Assembly (NCBI GenBank): GCA_018881555.1
Contig: JACAXG010000007.1
Coordinates: 14,489,235 to 14,553,234 of the forward strand
Length of the DNA stretch: 64,000 nucleotides
Source: Amblyornis subalaris
Taxonomy: Eukaryota; Chordata; Aves; Passeriformes; Ptilonorhynchidae
Direction: 5' to 3'
In this document: in pieces, positions 41,483 to 54,723 of the stretch
How the letters are laid out: every line of letters begins with the position of its first letter
Position numbering within the stretch: the stretch's first letter is position 1
The notes under the pieces: model-generated
Seen by the model: only the letters and a program-made list of their open reading frames with translations
What the model was told of the DNA's origin: nothing
Database searches by the model: none
Translations under genes and position numbers: made by a program

Positions 41483-42851
41483 TAAAGATAATTTAAATAT
41501 ATTTTTAATGCATTATTTTATTGAACGGGCAAGTCTGCCCTTCAAAGTTTAGGGAGTAACATTGCTGTTTAGCAGGGATCTCACTTCAAAACTTAACTGG
41601 CTGCTAAATAATAATAGAAGCTAGGAAGAAAATGCGAGCAGATGAGAAATCAATAGTTGTATTTAAATTTATTTGAAAGTTGGGGTCAATGGTCTAATCT
41701 GAACTGCAGGGCACAAAAAGCTCTTGGGCTCTCCTGGTGGCTTTCAGCTCAAATGTCAGTCAGTCCATGGTTCCACAAGATCTTTGTTACTTTGAATTCT
41801 ATCTCATTTCAAATTTTGTTATTCATGTCTCATAAAGCTTCGTAACATCCAAACCAGAAGATGTATTTGGAGCCAGGAATTAAAATTAATGTGTTTTCTT
41901 TGAAAATGGAGCAGGAATGAGTGTGATAACTCTTTTAGCCTGACTCTTGTGGATGTTCTATTTCCTGAGCACTTCGAAAAAAGGGTGGTTTTTAAACCTA
42001 ATTTTCAATTACTTTTATCAGCTATGTCTTTAATAACAATAAGAAATTACTTGGATAACTGTAAAAACTGAAAACAGGAGCTTTGGTCATTTAGTCTGCT
42101 TCAGTGAACTATAGATCTTTTTCTACAGCTCATGCTGGCTGAATGCTGCAGGTAGAGAAATATGCCAACAAAAATCAGCAGTAAGAATGAGAGAGGAGTT
42201 TGGTAAAAATATTTGACTTATCTTTGTCCTGAGTAACATAAACCTTGGCTTACTTGTATTAGTTTTTTGGTCTGCCTTCCAGTGTTTTCATTCAGTATGT
42301 GAGCTCATATTTTAACCTCATGTTACCTGACTTATTGACCACCTCCAAATGCGTTAGTTCATGCCTATCCTTCACTATTTGACTAGAGTTACCAAAATGC
42401 TAAGAGTTTTGTTTCCATAACTCTTAGCAATGTTAATTGGTTATTCTATCAATTCCAACATTAATATGTTTGTTTTAAAGTGTATTTCTTTTGTGAAACA
42501 TTGTAGGGACAGAGAACTGAATATTCCAACTTTCTGCTACTAGCCTAAGGTTCACTGCAATTAAATGGGAAAAGCCTTTTTATAGATATTTCAATGGAAT
42601 GTAAAATCCATAGTGGCAGTATCCAAATGCATTTGGGTTCACATGAGGCTTTGTGACTTCCTTCTCAAAAATAGCACTATTAGAAAGATGGTCAGCTGAA
42701 ATGCAGATTGGCTGAACTCTGCAGTTACTAGGCNCAGAGACTTTAAATGGAATGGGATTCTTGAGAAGAATAAAATTGTTTCATTGAAAATCATGAGATA
42801 TAAATGAGATGAAGAATTATTCAACTACTCATTCACTGTTTCTCACAGTAC

Positions 42852-42884
42852 TTCAGTATATATATAGGAAATATATATACTGAA
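42852..42884. repeat. Perfect 14-bp inverted repeat with 5-nt loop
   Basis: TTCAGTATATATAT (42852-42865) and ATATATATACTGAA (42871-42884) are exact reverse complements around AGGAA. The sequence is AT-rich and could extrude as a cruciform. The stem is too short for a typical microRNA precursor, and no flanking pairing was noticed. Confidence 0.88.
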
Positions 42885-43368
42885 TATAGGGAAAAGTCCA
42901 GGAAATCACCTTAGGGAGTGTCTACAGAAACAAAAGAACGATCAGAAGGCAGTGGGACTCATTGCTCCAGGAACTTTTGCAGGCAACAAGTTAAAGTGAG
43001 TTCAAAACATGGAGCTTTTTTACACTTATCCTGGTATACTCCCTGCTGTCTGAGAGGGAAGAAGCACATGGAAATAGAAGATAAATCTGCTCATTAGGTA
43101 GTGAAGTGGGGAGAAAGTTAATGCATTTATCCAATTTGTATTCCGTAATGAGATCCAAACTGTCTAGCGTCTTTTTTCTGAGTAGTGTGTTAATGTCTCT
43201 TTAAAATCCATTCGAGAATCTAGTTGGAGACAAATGAGGCTCAAGTGAAGATAGAAGGCTCTGCAGCCAGCCTGGGTGCTGAATGGGTACTGCATGGTTT
43301 GCATGAATGGGAAAGTATAAGAATGGGAATTGGATGATTGGAGGAGTCCATGTGTGTGCCATGGTACA

Positions 43369-43668
43369 CAGAATCCTGGAATTGTTTGGGTTGGAAAAGA
43401 TCTCTAGGATCATCAAATGCTGCTGTTAAGCCAGCACTGTCAAGTCCTCCAATAAACCATGTCCTGAAGTGCCACATCTACACGTTTTTTACATACCTCC
43501 AGGAATGGTGACTCAGCCACTTCCCTGGGCAGTCTGATCCAACGCTTGACAACACACTCAGTGAAGAAAATTTTCCTAATATCAAAGCTAAACCTCCCCT
43601 GGCACAACTTGAGGCCTTTTTCTCTTATCCTATCACTTGTTGTTTGGGAGAAGAGGCTGACACCCACA
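43369..43668 (-). mobile_element. CR1 LINE, 3' end of ORF2 and tail, minus strand
   Basis: Translation on the minus strand gives the CR1 ORF2 C-terminus: 'GVSLFSQTTSDR', 'GLKLCQGRFSFDIRKIFFTE', 'VVKRWIRLPREVAESPFLEV' and 'KKRVDVALQDMV'. The frame is open from 43667 to 43440. Beyond the stop, the short 3' UTR runs to a tail with GGTTGGAAAAGATCTCTAGG on the plus strand (43388-43410) and a CACAGAAT-like end near 43369. The copy is 5'-truncated at about 43668, as is usual for CR1. The uninterrupted 75-codon frame suggests moderate age. Confidence 0.93.
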
Positions 43669-43730
43669 ATATAGATACATGATATATGATTATAAATATG
43701 CTATATGTATATGTATGATCTATGAAGACG
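43669..43730. repeat. AT-rich spacer with TATATG/CATATA words
   Basis: Low-complexity sequence lies between two CR1 tails. It contains repeated ATATATGAT, ATATGTATATGTATGAT and similar words. No element was recognised. Confidence 0.6.
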
Positions 43731-43751
43731 CATGGCAGTGTTAGTTTTATG

Positions 43752-43807
43752 GCTGGATTCAAAGTGATATCAAAGGTCTTCTCCAACCTAAATTATTCTA
43801 TTCTATG
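43752..43807 (+). mobile_element. CR1 LINE 3' tail, severely 5'-truncated
   Basis: GGCTGGATTCAAAGTGATAT, then CAAAGGTCTTCTCCAACCTA, then AATTATTCTATTCTATG match the last about 55 bases of avian CR1, including the terminal ATTCTATG repeat. It lies in the opposite orientation to the copy at 43369-43668, with 5' ends facing each other. Confidence 0.85.
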
Positions 43808-46800
43808 CAGAGTCAGGTCCTTAACCCTTTTTCAGTGTAGAAGGAGGCTTGCTTTATGAATAGCCGAGTTATCCCCCTGGGGGAAGAGTAATGGTGTTTG
43901 TCAGAGTGGCAAAATCTAGTTCCTGGAATCCAAAGCGGTGACATATCTCGTTTACTTTATCACTGCTTCCTTTTGTAATTGATCTGAAAGTTCAGCTGTT
44001 GCAGAAAAATGACAAATGGTTGGTGCCCTGTATCTGTGGAAACTATCTGGGAGCCATTGTAAAGGCTGGTAAGGCTTTAGCTGGCAAAGATGTAATCTCG
44101 TGAATGGCAGAGCAATTGCAATCTGAGAGGTAGAATGGAGATCTTAAAAAATAAAAGAAACATTGCAGAATGCCTGGTGAAATCAGATAAAGCTGTGATT
44201 TATTTCATACAGGAAAAAATAAGATGCTGATATTTGTGTTCGGCTGCAGGTTTGCTGAAACATTTTCAAACAAACACTGATCTTTTTTCCTTGGAGCCTG
44301 ATGTTACTCAAGAGTGTGTCTGAAATTAAACGTGTTGGATGGTTCTTCCCTACTGCCCTCTTACAACATTTAGAGGAAAGGTAAATGTGGGTGCAGTAAA
44401 GGTCACATTTTAATTTTGCCCTCAAGTGCCAGGGTCTTTTAAGAAATACCTTTTATACAAGTAGGTAGTGTTCTATATGTTTAAAAATGTTTTATGAAAA
44501 ATGCAGTCTTGAATTTTAAATATTTTAATGAACTCACATGATCTGAATTCAACTACTGTCAAGCAGCAGCTGTGAGTGTAAGCATGATCTTAAGTTATAT
44601 TTAAGCAAACTCATTTAAGCACTAAAATGATGTAAAAACAATCCCAAACAAAAGTAAAAAACCCCAAACCCTGCAAAATCTCAGCACAAAAAGAGTTATA
44701 TGTTGTTGACAAAAAAAATTTTCTCGACTGAGGAAGGAGCTATGAAGTAGCATATTTAGATTATTCTACCTAAACAGTAAAAAGATGGACTTAAGAAGGA
44801 AACCTAAGAGGCAAAGAAGACAGAAATTAAGGATGAGTGTTCTCTACAAAACAGAGATTTTTGGAAGCATTCAGACAAAACACAGGAAATGGCCCACAGC
44901 CTTTTGGAACTGCTGTTTGTTGTTTCTCTTAGGTTCCTGACTGGACTCCAGTTCCCAAATGAGTTGATGGGAGAGACTGAAAACCTAGGGAAGTTCCAGC
45001 AGAGATCAGTAGCCTTGTGCAGCAAAGATCTCTGACTGTGGAAGGTCAGGGTCAGTCCCACTAGAGTGTGGTAGGCATAAACCCAATTTAAGTGTGCTTT
45101 GAACACTTGAGAGCCTGTCTAACAGGTCTCTTATGGATTCCTTATTTCAACCGCAATTGGATGCTGATTTGCATCTGAGGCACTGGGATAAGGGATCATC
45201 ATTAATATCTCCCCAGACATTTAGAATTAGCCATTAACAGTTTGAAAACTTGCAAAGCACTATGTGGTTACCATTGTTGTTGGAGGTGCCACGTTTCTGC
45301 ATGTAACTCTGAAAGTTACTGGGCATTTGATCACTTTGATGAATGTCATGGAGATGGGCTTTTCAAACAAAGTATTGACTGAACATATTTTAAAATCTAT
45401 TTGCAAAGCTCTCTCTGTTCAGAACAAAAAGAGATACCACCCATTTCGAAAGGACTACATAGACTTTTTAGAATCCTAAAACACATAATTGAAAATAACT
45501 TTTCATTTTAAAAAAANTAAATAATATTCTTTAAAAATAAAGCTCTTTGATGTAAAACTAAATTAAATAGATAAATCTTTCTACCAGAACAGGGCAAAGA
45601 GAAAGCATGTTTTATTCATGTAGCAAGCTGCTGTTTTACATTGATGCAAATAAAACTACATGTGAACTAGCAGCTGGTCTCAAACAGATTGCTGCATCTC
45701 ACAATCTGCAAAGGGAGCACAGCTGGAGAAATCTGCAGAAGATTTTTATCTGTAAATCAAACATAAACCAGGAAAGCATTAAGTACTGTACTTATAACAG
45801 CATCAGTGTTTGCAAAGGGTTTCCCCAGGCTGCATGTAGGGAAAACTGATTCTGTTTTCAGGCTCTCTCCTACAAAATATGCAGCCAAACACTATTGTCC
45901 AAGATAGTTATATCTACCTCAAGCACTCGCTGCCTGTCAATGCCTTGCAGATGTTTTACTGGGAGTAAGCAGGCTTACATTTTCTCTGCCAGAATATGAG
46001 TGTAAATACCATTTTGTCTTGAAGGTGCGTTGTGTCCTTCCTTTGAGTAAGGTGTTGATCTAGGATGGCCAACAACTACCCAAAGAAATCCTTACTTCAA
46101 CACTAAGCAAAGATATTTCTGACTCAGAGAAGAAGTCAAATCTGTCAAGTAGGTTTGCTGCTTCTTTCGTTGTTTGAGAAGACAAACTTCTTTCCTCTAG
46201 TGCGTAGTTCAGACATTTGAGGAAAACCATGGCGATTGGATGTTTTTCTAGAGGGGTGAAGAAGAGTTACAGCTTAAGCATTTTTGTAATGTTAAAGTTA
46301 GAAGTGACATCTTTTGCCTTAACTGATTAAATAAAACTGGAAAATCACTCAGTCACAAATTGGGAAATACAAACCTGTAGTACCTATCTTAATATTTTCT
46401 GACCCCTCAAAAAATCACTTGTCACAAGAGAGAGGTAAAACTGTCACTCATCAACCTTGCCCATAGTGCTCCGTGTTAGTGTGACCATTTTGGCTAGCAG
46501 GTGCTGCTTGGTAAACTGAGCCAGAACTCAGCATGGGAAATGATGAGAAGGGAACCATCTGAAATGGTTAAATGTAAAACTTCAGAGGCCATTAGACCAG
46601 CACGTAAATCAGTGTATTAAGCTTTTGTATACTGGAGATTGAAGGCAGAATAGCCCAAAGTGTAAAAACATACCAATTCTTTACGAAAAAAAACCCAACA
46701 AACCATTTAGCTGTTTCTCTGAGCTGGAGTCTTCATCTTTGCTCTAATAGCAAAGCGCACATAAATTTGCATATAAGATACAGTGTAAAAGAAATGTAAA

Positions 46801-46961
46801 GTGTTCTATTTGAAGGGTTGTAAATCATTGCATTGTTTACAGCTATGAACTCCATGGCCAGATGTTGATTATGCTTAAATATTTACATAACTTCCAGCAT
46901 CAGATAACAGTTTTGACTGAAAGAAAATCACCTTTTAGTGATTTGAAAGATTTACCTTTCA

Positions 46962-47100
46962 TTGTTTGTTTTTGGTTTTGTGGGTTTTGGGGTTGGGTTT
47001 TTGTTAGCTTTTGTTGTTGTTGTTGTTGTGTGGGTTTGGTTGGTTTCATTGGTTGATCAGTTGGGGTTTTTTGCTGGTTTTTCTTTCGGTTTTGGTTTTC
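46962..47100. repeat. G/T-rich low-complexity tract with (TTG)n
   Basis: About 140 bases are almost entirely G and T, with (TTG)n at 47011-47029 and several GGTT and GGGTTTT words. The G runs are short and unevenly spaced, so strong quadruplex potential is not evident. Confidence 0.8.
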
Positions 47101-50100
47101 TTAATATACCAGCTAACATTTAGCTCTTTGTATCTTCAAATGTTTGTTTTCATTTTATAGATCAGTGCTCTAAGTGCTTGTAAGTGCTGAAAGGGCCTGA
47201 TTCAGCAGAGCATCCTAACAGGTACATGTAAACTTTGCTGCTTCAGGAATATTGNATAGAAAACTACAAACCTATTTAGTTCGAACAGATCAAAAAGTGT
47301 TATTGAAGTCAGTGCCTGATGGTCAGGGCCAGTTCTTTCCTTTGAACCAGAAATTATTTCTTTTTACATTATGGTGTGAAACAATTGCATTTGTTCCTTG
47401 CAGTTGGGTTAGTGGCTGTGGCACTGTGGCAGTTCATTCACTTTTATGTCCTTTGATTGTTTTGGTGTGCCTTAATTTGTTATAGATAATATTTATTTTA
47501 TGTTTATGCCTGGTAACTTCCTTCTATGCTTCCAGCTTAAGTGGAGAGACATAAAATTCCTCCTTTCTATGGAAATAGCCATTAACATGAGTCTACTGGT
47601 TATGAAGTTACATATTCTGGAATGTAGCTTTTTGGGGAATGAAGATATCTCAATAAATTTTTCAAGTAAAAGAAAATTTACTGATGGGATGAAAGTTAAA
47701 ATGTCTCCAATGGTGAAGGAGAGTGTGTGTTCTCAGGATGTCTTTCATTTGTCATTAGGGTATTTGTTCTTTTCTAACTTCTTTAACTTGTAATGAAATC
47801 TTTACTTTTATTGCTTAAATACTGCTTTAATTTCCGGTTAAAACAAAGCAAGTAGAGTTGTAATGAGGCATTATCTGCAANGAGTGATTTTGAGTTATAA
47901 ATTCCTTTTATTGGAGGCACTACAACTTATTTTTTATTTTACTGTGCCACGCTTTTATCTACATTAAAAACAATCTGATCTGTAATATTTCATATTCAGG
48001 TATTGCTTCCTGAATAAGAGACTAACTTTGTTATTAAAGAGAACAGCTGAAGCATATAAACAAGAAACCTAGAAAGGCAACCACTATGGAAAAATATTAG
48101 CAGTTTTTATAGGCACATTAAANAAGATACAAATAAATTGCTTTGTTTTCTCCCCATACAGATTAGAGCTTTCACTTCTAAAGGTATCCAAACCCAAGAT
48201 GAAACATGCTAGCAATAATGGTGGAGTATATAAAAGCCATTTAAATGCCCCAAACTTGTCTTAGGATACCAATGTGTTCCCAGACTCTACTTTGATATCA
48301 AATAATTCCAACTCTGACTTTAAAAAGTGACTAGAAAAATCTTAATTTAAATGAACTGGACTTGTTAAACTAGAATTACTTAAGCTGATTACATTGCAAC
48401 TGGCTGTACTTATTGTAGCTCTGAACTCCCAGAAATGGCAATGAAACCCCATACTGCTTTACTAGGCATTCTAACATTGTTATGGCTTGTGTTGATTATG
48501 AGCTCCCTTAGTTACAGAGGGTGCAATATATTTTCATCCCATTTAATTCTGGGGAAGGAGAAAAGGGAAATGATGTCTGATACTGAAGCAGCTTTCAGCC
48601 ATAAGAGAAAAATGAAAGGTGCAATTTTTTGTGAGTCAGTCAGAAAAGTAGTTGCTAAATACAGATTTGAAGTTGAGGTTTTGGAGTGTGAATTTATGTT
48701 CGTGGGGTTTTTTTGTTTGTTTTTGTAATTTGACTTTGCAATCAGATTTATGCTGTCTGAAGTAATATCACAGTTATTTATTAAGTAAAACATTTCAGTA
48801 CCTTGCAACACTATTCTTTTGCAGTGGAAAATTGAGTACTGTACCATCCTCCTTTTCGTTTCACAGTCAGAACAATAGATACATTATTTTTGAAACAATT
48901 CATTCAATGCAGATTCCTCCTGGAGGATGAAGATAATTTCATGTTGACATTGCAGAGACATGCTTGATCAGAAATGAAAAATAGAACAAAATAATTTTTC
49001 ATCAAACTAGTCTTTGCTTTTAAGGTGACATTTTATTTCAAGNGAAAAATTGAAGGCTATTAGATTAAAAGAGTAGCTGGCTTATTTTGGTACTGAAAGG
49101 GAAAGCAAAACTGTTTCAGAAGTTAAAATTGAAGAGATGTAACAATGGTGAGGTGACTTGATATCTTACTCAGGCGAATGTGTAATTATTACATTCTGAC
49201 TTCATTTTGAGCAGTGCTTTTCTTCACAGCCTGCCTCATGTTCTGATGCAAGATGGAGGATTTTTCTGCTCAGATTTCACAAGGGAAAAGAGAGGGTTCT
49301 TTTAGAAAGACTAAATGGAAATAAACATTTATGTGAGATTTAACTGAGCTGAAGCTACCTGAAAAGGGCATAATACAATCATCCTAATATAAATTTAAAA
49401 AAAGAAAAGTATAGAATATTTTTTCTTGAATCACCTCATAGCCATCCTAATGCTCAGTAAGCAAATAATGAATACACATTTTGTATTTGTGGCTTACTTC
49501 GAGACACATCAAATGGTTTTGATACATTCCTAGGAATAATGTGCCATAGCGTAGCCCTAGTAGAAACTGAAAATAGAGATTTGTTCTGAAAGCAGCCCCA
49601 CATANTTATTTTAAGTTTTCAGAGCACAAGAAGATACTAAAGTGAAGTGAATGGTGCATCTTTCACATCTGTCTTGTGCAAGTAGACAATAAAGAAAAGA
49701 GATATAATTCTACATATAGAACTTTACTTTTTAAAGTGTAGCTCCTGTATAAGTAGCTAAATGTCATTTAAGACGTCTTGAGGAAGACCAAATCATTGCT
49801 TCAAATGAAAACAGTGTTTCTACCTCCTTTTCTCAAACCAGGAAACAACCCAAGAGCTTGTCTGTGCCTCAGACCAATGGGATTGGGATTCAAACCACTG
49901 CAAAGGGTTTGGTTTCTAGGTACTGTGTACAAAGGGAATGAGTATATCACTGATCTTTATCATGCAAACGGAGCTGCAGGTGATTTCCAGAAGGCATTGT
50001 GTGATGTGCTTCTCTTGAGTTTCCTTTTAATGTAGGTAATTTCAGTGTGCTCCCACAAGGCAGGTTGAAGACAATGTACAGCATCAGGATGGAAAAAGAC

Positions 50101-52040
50101 ATGGCAAGAGCTGGGTGTGCGCTCCATGTCGTGCTCACAGGAGCATAAAATGTACGGTGCTAACAGAGGCTTGCAACTGACTGCAGGCACACCTGATTTA
50201 AAATTTGATACCTAGGAGAGAGAAACAAGCATCTGGGTTTGGGTTTGAAATAATGTTTTAAGCAGGAGTGAGTAAAAAAAAGTAACAGCAACAAAAACAA
50301 CCTTCGGATAAAATATATTAGTGTAATTAGAGGACATGAATTATAAATACACAGCATGGTAAACAGTAAGAGAGAAAAAAACCTTGTAGGCCCTCCAGAG
50401 GCAGTGCTGGCATAATTGTAGGTACAGACATCATGTTTTATCATGGTTGATGTTCTAGATATAAAAGAATCATAGGCTGTAAGAGAAGGGCAGAGTGACC
50501 TCATTTATTTTGTGATTACCAGTTGTCCTGAGATAGGTGGATTTATTATTTTTTTTGAAAATGTTAATAGAGTTTAGACTTCCCAGCTTCACCCTGTCTG
50601 AACAAAACACTTATGTATAGGGAGGTTGATGCATTACTGTTTTTAAATAAAAACTGGAAGATGAAAGGTGTTTTCAACCTCTTTCACCTTTTTCCCCATC
50701 TCCACCACTTTGCCAGAAAACAGGAAACCTGACCATGTCAAGATGTCCTTTATAACTAATGATATTGTGTTCTTCCTTCACTGGAGGATCACACCTAATC
50801 AGAGAAATTAATAATGAAGTGATACACTCTATATTATTCCCATTTATTCCTTTTTTTTCCAAGTTGTCTTTTATTGCCATTCCCTTTAATTAATTTTCTT
50901 TAATTTTTTATTACTATCTTTCTTTCTTAATCAAGACAATGGCTGCCCACAAGAGATTGCAATGTTAGATGAATCTGCTAGATTATATTAGAGAGTGTTG
51001 CTCATATTTGCATGAAGTCTTATACCAATACATGATGTTTTTATTTGGAGTAAGCATCTGGCATAAAGCCAGGAAGACATAGTGCCAAAACAAGTGTCAT
51101 TCTAATAGGATATCAGAGCAAGTTCTTCACAGATTGATTTTCTTTTTCTAGCTTTTTATCTTTCGTTTATCTCCTGTTTTGATTAGGTTCTTCTAGCAAC
51201 AGTTTCTCTGTTTTCTTCTTTGCAGAATATAAGATAAACATTCAAAATAAACTTTTGAAGCCTTCTTGCTCTGGTGGAGGTTTAAAAAGCAAACTGAATT
51301 TACAATTGCCAGAAAAAATACTGCCTATAACCACAACATAGACCTCATGCTGTGCTTCACTGGCTTTATGTAGCCAATGTTTAACAAACACTTGGAATGT
51401 CAAGGTTTGCTTCTACATAAGATCCTTTCTTAATATGACACCGTTAACTATATGAAGTGATAAAAAGCACGTGGTTCTTTTCAAGGACTTGCCTTTTTGT
51501 CTTCCTTGCAAGTTTGCCCTCTTTCTTACTCGGCTTTCAAATGATTGAAAGAGGAGTAAAGATATTATAGAAAAGGAGTCGTGTACAATTAATTGTCAGA
51601 CCTCAGTTTAAAAAGAAGGAGCAAGTTGGTTTTCTCTTTTCTCAGGGATATAATTGGGAATGTCTCAGAATGAAATTCACTCAGCAGGGGAACATGGGAT
51701 ATTTCAGATTTGCCTCCTCCTAAAGGTATGTGGTGGCATCCTGAGTGATTGACTTTTGTTTCGTTGGAGCAGACTGGCCAGGGTTGGGACATCTCTGATG
51801 AGACTGATTTGGCATAATGAGAGTAAATGGAGGTGACTGTGGCCTAATTGGGATATTTTAACTTATTATTCCACTTAATGAAGACATATTAAAGAAGTGC
51901 CGAGGGGTAAAAGTGCAATTAACCAAGTCTTAATCAGCATGAAATTTTAGACTTTGGCCATGTAATGTAGCTTCTAGATAAAGGTTAACAAAAAGAAATA
52001 ATTATTTCTTTATTTATTTTGTTTTCATTTGTTTTCTCGA

Positions 52041-52067
52041 ATGTATGTATATATATGCATGTGTATG
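52041..52067. repeat. Alternating purine-pyrimidine tract
   Basis: ATGTATGTATATATATGCAT and the following GTGTATG alternate purine and pyrimidine for 27 bases. It is a simple TA/TG microsatellite-like sequence. Confidence 0.75.
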
Positions 52068-53587
52068 AGTTGAAATATGTATGTGCTATAAATATCCAGT
52101 TGCCTCAGTCAGGACATTGGCTGTCCCCTGAGGATTTTGCCTGAGTTTGTAAGATTACAAGTTTTCCTATTTATTTATTGAAAATTTAATTAGTGCTGAA
52201 TGTCTCAAGCATATTTGCAATTTGTTGAGTCCCAGTGCACTTGCCAAAAAACAATAGAAGAGTCAGACATTTATCAAATGATGGGCAAAAGCTCCAGCTG
52301 TGATGAAGAATGTAGAAATAGGACACAACTGGCCATCATTATGAGATGCTTCCACTTCAGATATTTGCAGTTTATCTAAAGTGGATCTTAACCAGCCCTG
52401 TCTGGAGATTTTCGGTAACAATCCAGTGACATTTTTATCCCTCTGTTGGAAACAGTGGGCTGAGCTATTTACACTGACAAAGTGCAGTATCAAAGCATGG
52501 CAAGAACCTCGGCAAAACAGTGAGCAGCTGGAAGTGCAGGATGTAAGGACAGTTGTCCCAAAAATCATATAAATAGTAAATATAATATGTGGCATTTTCA
52601 ATACATTACTTTCTTTCTCCAGCACCACTGAGAGCTCTTTAGTAAGAAATATTCACTATGCAGAAGGGCTGGGTGTTGAGGTGTCTTGTAGTTGGAGGCA
52701 TCTTTCTCAAATTAAAACATTTGCCTTCTAATGTTATAATATTGCAGGAACGTCTGTGTAGTTTCGTCTCCTGTTAATAACTGGACTAAAATCTAGCACT
52801 CTGTTACTTTGGCAGCAGTTAATTACTAGTGGCACCTAAAATGTGATGAGCACTGTTGATGTAGTTGATGATATACTTTGGCAAATAAACTCAGAGGAGA
52901 AAAGGAGTTGTGAGACCTAGGATGATGCTCAATGTGGAGGACCAGTGCTGCTGGTGGTTGGTTTTGCATGTAAAAGAACTTCATGCTGGTGATCATTTGT
53001 CATCAGATCAGAGGAAAGTATTTGTTGTCAGATAGTGCATTTTCCAGGGAAGCATGTGTGGTTTGAAGCCAAAAGGGGTGAGGGATGATGTAAGGAATAA
53101 GGCAAAAAGGTAGGTGTGATTCCTCTGTTGGTCAAGGACTGACTTGACTGTTCCCATGGCAACAGAGCTCACTGCTCTCCTTAGGCAGCTGCTGATTACA
53201 CTTTGAATTTTATTTGCATTCATGATTAAGGAGGAGTATAAAAGGACTGAGGTAAAGAATTAAAAAAGCAATAAGAGGATAAAAGACCTTTCAATAAGTG
53301 TTNCTTAGAAGCTTTAATTAAAAAAGTAGAAGGAGGGGGAGGGAAAGAAACAGAGATGGAAAATGATGGCAAAATTTTCGAAATTTTTATTAAATAAGTA
53401 AATTACTGTTTCAAGAAGTGTTGGAATGAGTACTGGCATCCTTATGAACTTCTTATATTTCATAGCTTTATACCATGTAAAAAGTAGATTTTTTCATTAT
53501 AGGGAAGGCTACTGTTCTTCAGTACAAAAAAAAATTCAATCCAAAACAGTATTTAAGTGAAGGATTTATATTATGTTAAGGCATAAG

Positions 53588-53722
53588 GAGTCACCATCCC
53601 TGGCAGTGTTCAAGAAGCAGCTGGATGTGGCACTCAGTGCCGTGGTCTAGTTGACAAGATGGCCAGAGGATGGACTTGATGATCCTGGAGGTCTTTTCCA
53701 GCCTAAATGATTCTGTGATCTT
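53588..53722 (+). mobile_element. CR1 LINE 3' end, 5'-truncated
   Basis: The segment begins at GGAGTCACCATCCCTGG and runs through AAGCAGCTGGATGTGGCACT. It continues with the 3' UTR block 'GGACTTGATGATCC', GGTCTTTTCCAGCCTAAATG and the terminal ATTCTGTGAT. It is the last about 135 bases of a CR1 whose tail differs from the one at 55462-55689, so the two are from different subfamilies. Confidence 0.92.
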
Positions 53723-54072
53723 GGGCTTTTCAGACCTGACTTGACATTTCGTAAGGCTGCTCTGATCATGCCTGTCATCCTGTCCGTTTTATTGCTTATC
53801 ACATTGTTTTTATCAATCCTCAGAAACTTCTATGTAATGCATGCATGTCAAGTGCATACCGCATGTTAATGTGTGTGTATAATACATATGCATTCATTAC
53901 ACCCATGGAAAGAGGGAAAGGCCAGCACTGTAATTCAGAAGCAATGGTAGTTTATGAAAGTCTCCTCCTCTACCCTTAATACTTGATGTGCAATTCAGTC
54001 AAATTTCTGATGTCATTGAAACAGAATACAGAATTCAGCATTTCAGATATACTTTGGAATAGGTGACCATGA

Positions 54073-54087
54073 TTTTTTTTTTTTTTT
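54073..54087. repeat. T15 homopolymer
   Basis: A simple run of 15 T. No retro-element body in minus orientation was identified next to it. Confidence 0.9.
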
Positions 54088-54723
54088 ACATTTCTTCTAA
54101 TAAAGCAAAACTTTATAGATATAGTCTGATAGTAATCAAACAGAAAAGGAGGGAGATTGCTGATAGGAATAGGATTTATAAAAGAAGGAGAGTAGCCATT
54201 GCCTTCAGTAGAAGTAACTTTTTTCTATGGATCTTCATGTTCTTCTAAGTGCTGCATTTTTCATGACAATTGATAAGTTTACATTATATAATTAATGACA
54301 CCAAGTTAAATAATTGTAAAACTTTGTGACAGTATATAATAATACGGCTAGTTAATATTTATGTTGTTACTGAAATGCTACAGGATTTTCATGTCCAAAA
54401 CCAGAAATGTGACTCTAAACAGCTGCTTTGTCCGATTTCTATCTGCTTTTGTCTCTTGAGTCTCTCTCTAGCCAAATACTTTCTAGATTGTAGTTATTTT
54501 CATGGCTACATATGCCATGGACGAAACTGAAGTGACACAAGCAAAGTAGGACAGTTCTCTTTTTGAATCAAATACCTATGGAGAACTAGGTGGTTATGCA
54601 GAGAGGCAGCCTGTGAGTATTCCCATAGGAGATGGGAAATTTGGACCTTTGTACCCATATTTTGCCCCAAGTTGAAAGACACTTGTCTGTGGATACTATT
54701 TGCAGTCTTTTCTGTATTTCTAG

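Larger units (their letters stand above)
37061..43368. other. Non-coding DNA with simple repeats and palindromes
   Basis: No gene or further interspersed repeat was recognised in these 6.3 kb. Simple repeats and palindromes are listed individually. The region 40370-40620 has an 81-codon minus frame and is relatively GC-rich, but nothing in it resembles a known protein. Confidence 0.55.
43808..53587. other. Non-coding DNA, nothing recognised beyond simple repeats
   Basis: No gene or interspersed repeat was supported over these 9.8 kb. A 100-codon minus frame at 44804-45106 and a 121-codon minus frame at 52263-52628 were read for motifs without result. A pyrimidine-rich acceptor at about 51228 and a weak GGAG/GTTTAA donor at about 51283 enclose a short open stretch, but the donor is poor. 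Only scattered N bases occur (45517, 47255, 47881, 48123, 49043, 49605, 53303). Confidence 0.55.

Noticed and set aside
42852..42884. MicroRNA precursor
   Set aside because: The stem is only 14 bp and almost pure TA. No extended flanking pairing and no known microRNA seed family was seen.
51229..51283. Possible exon after TTCTTCTTTGCAG
   Set aside because: One frame is open, but the donor (GGAG/GTTTAA) is poor and the peptide is unremarkable.
52263..52628. 121-codon minus-strand open frame
   Set aside because: It overlaps a 63-codon open frame on the opposite strand and has no recognisable motif or splice context.
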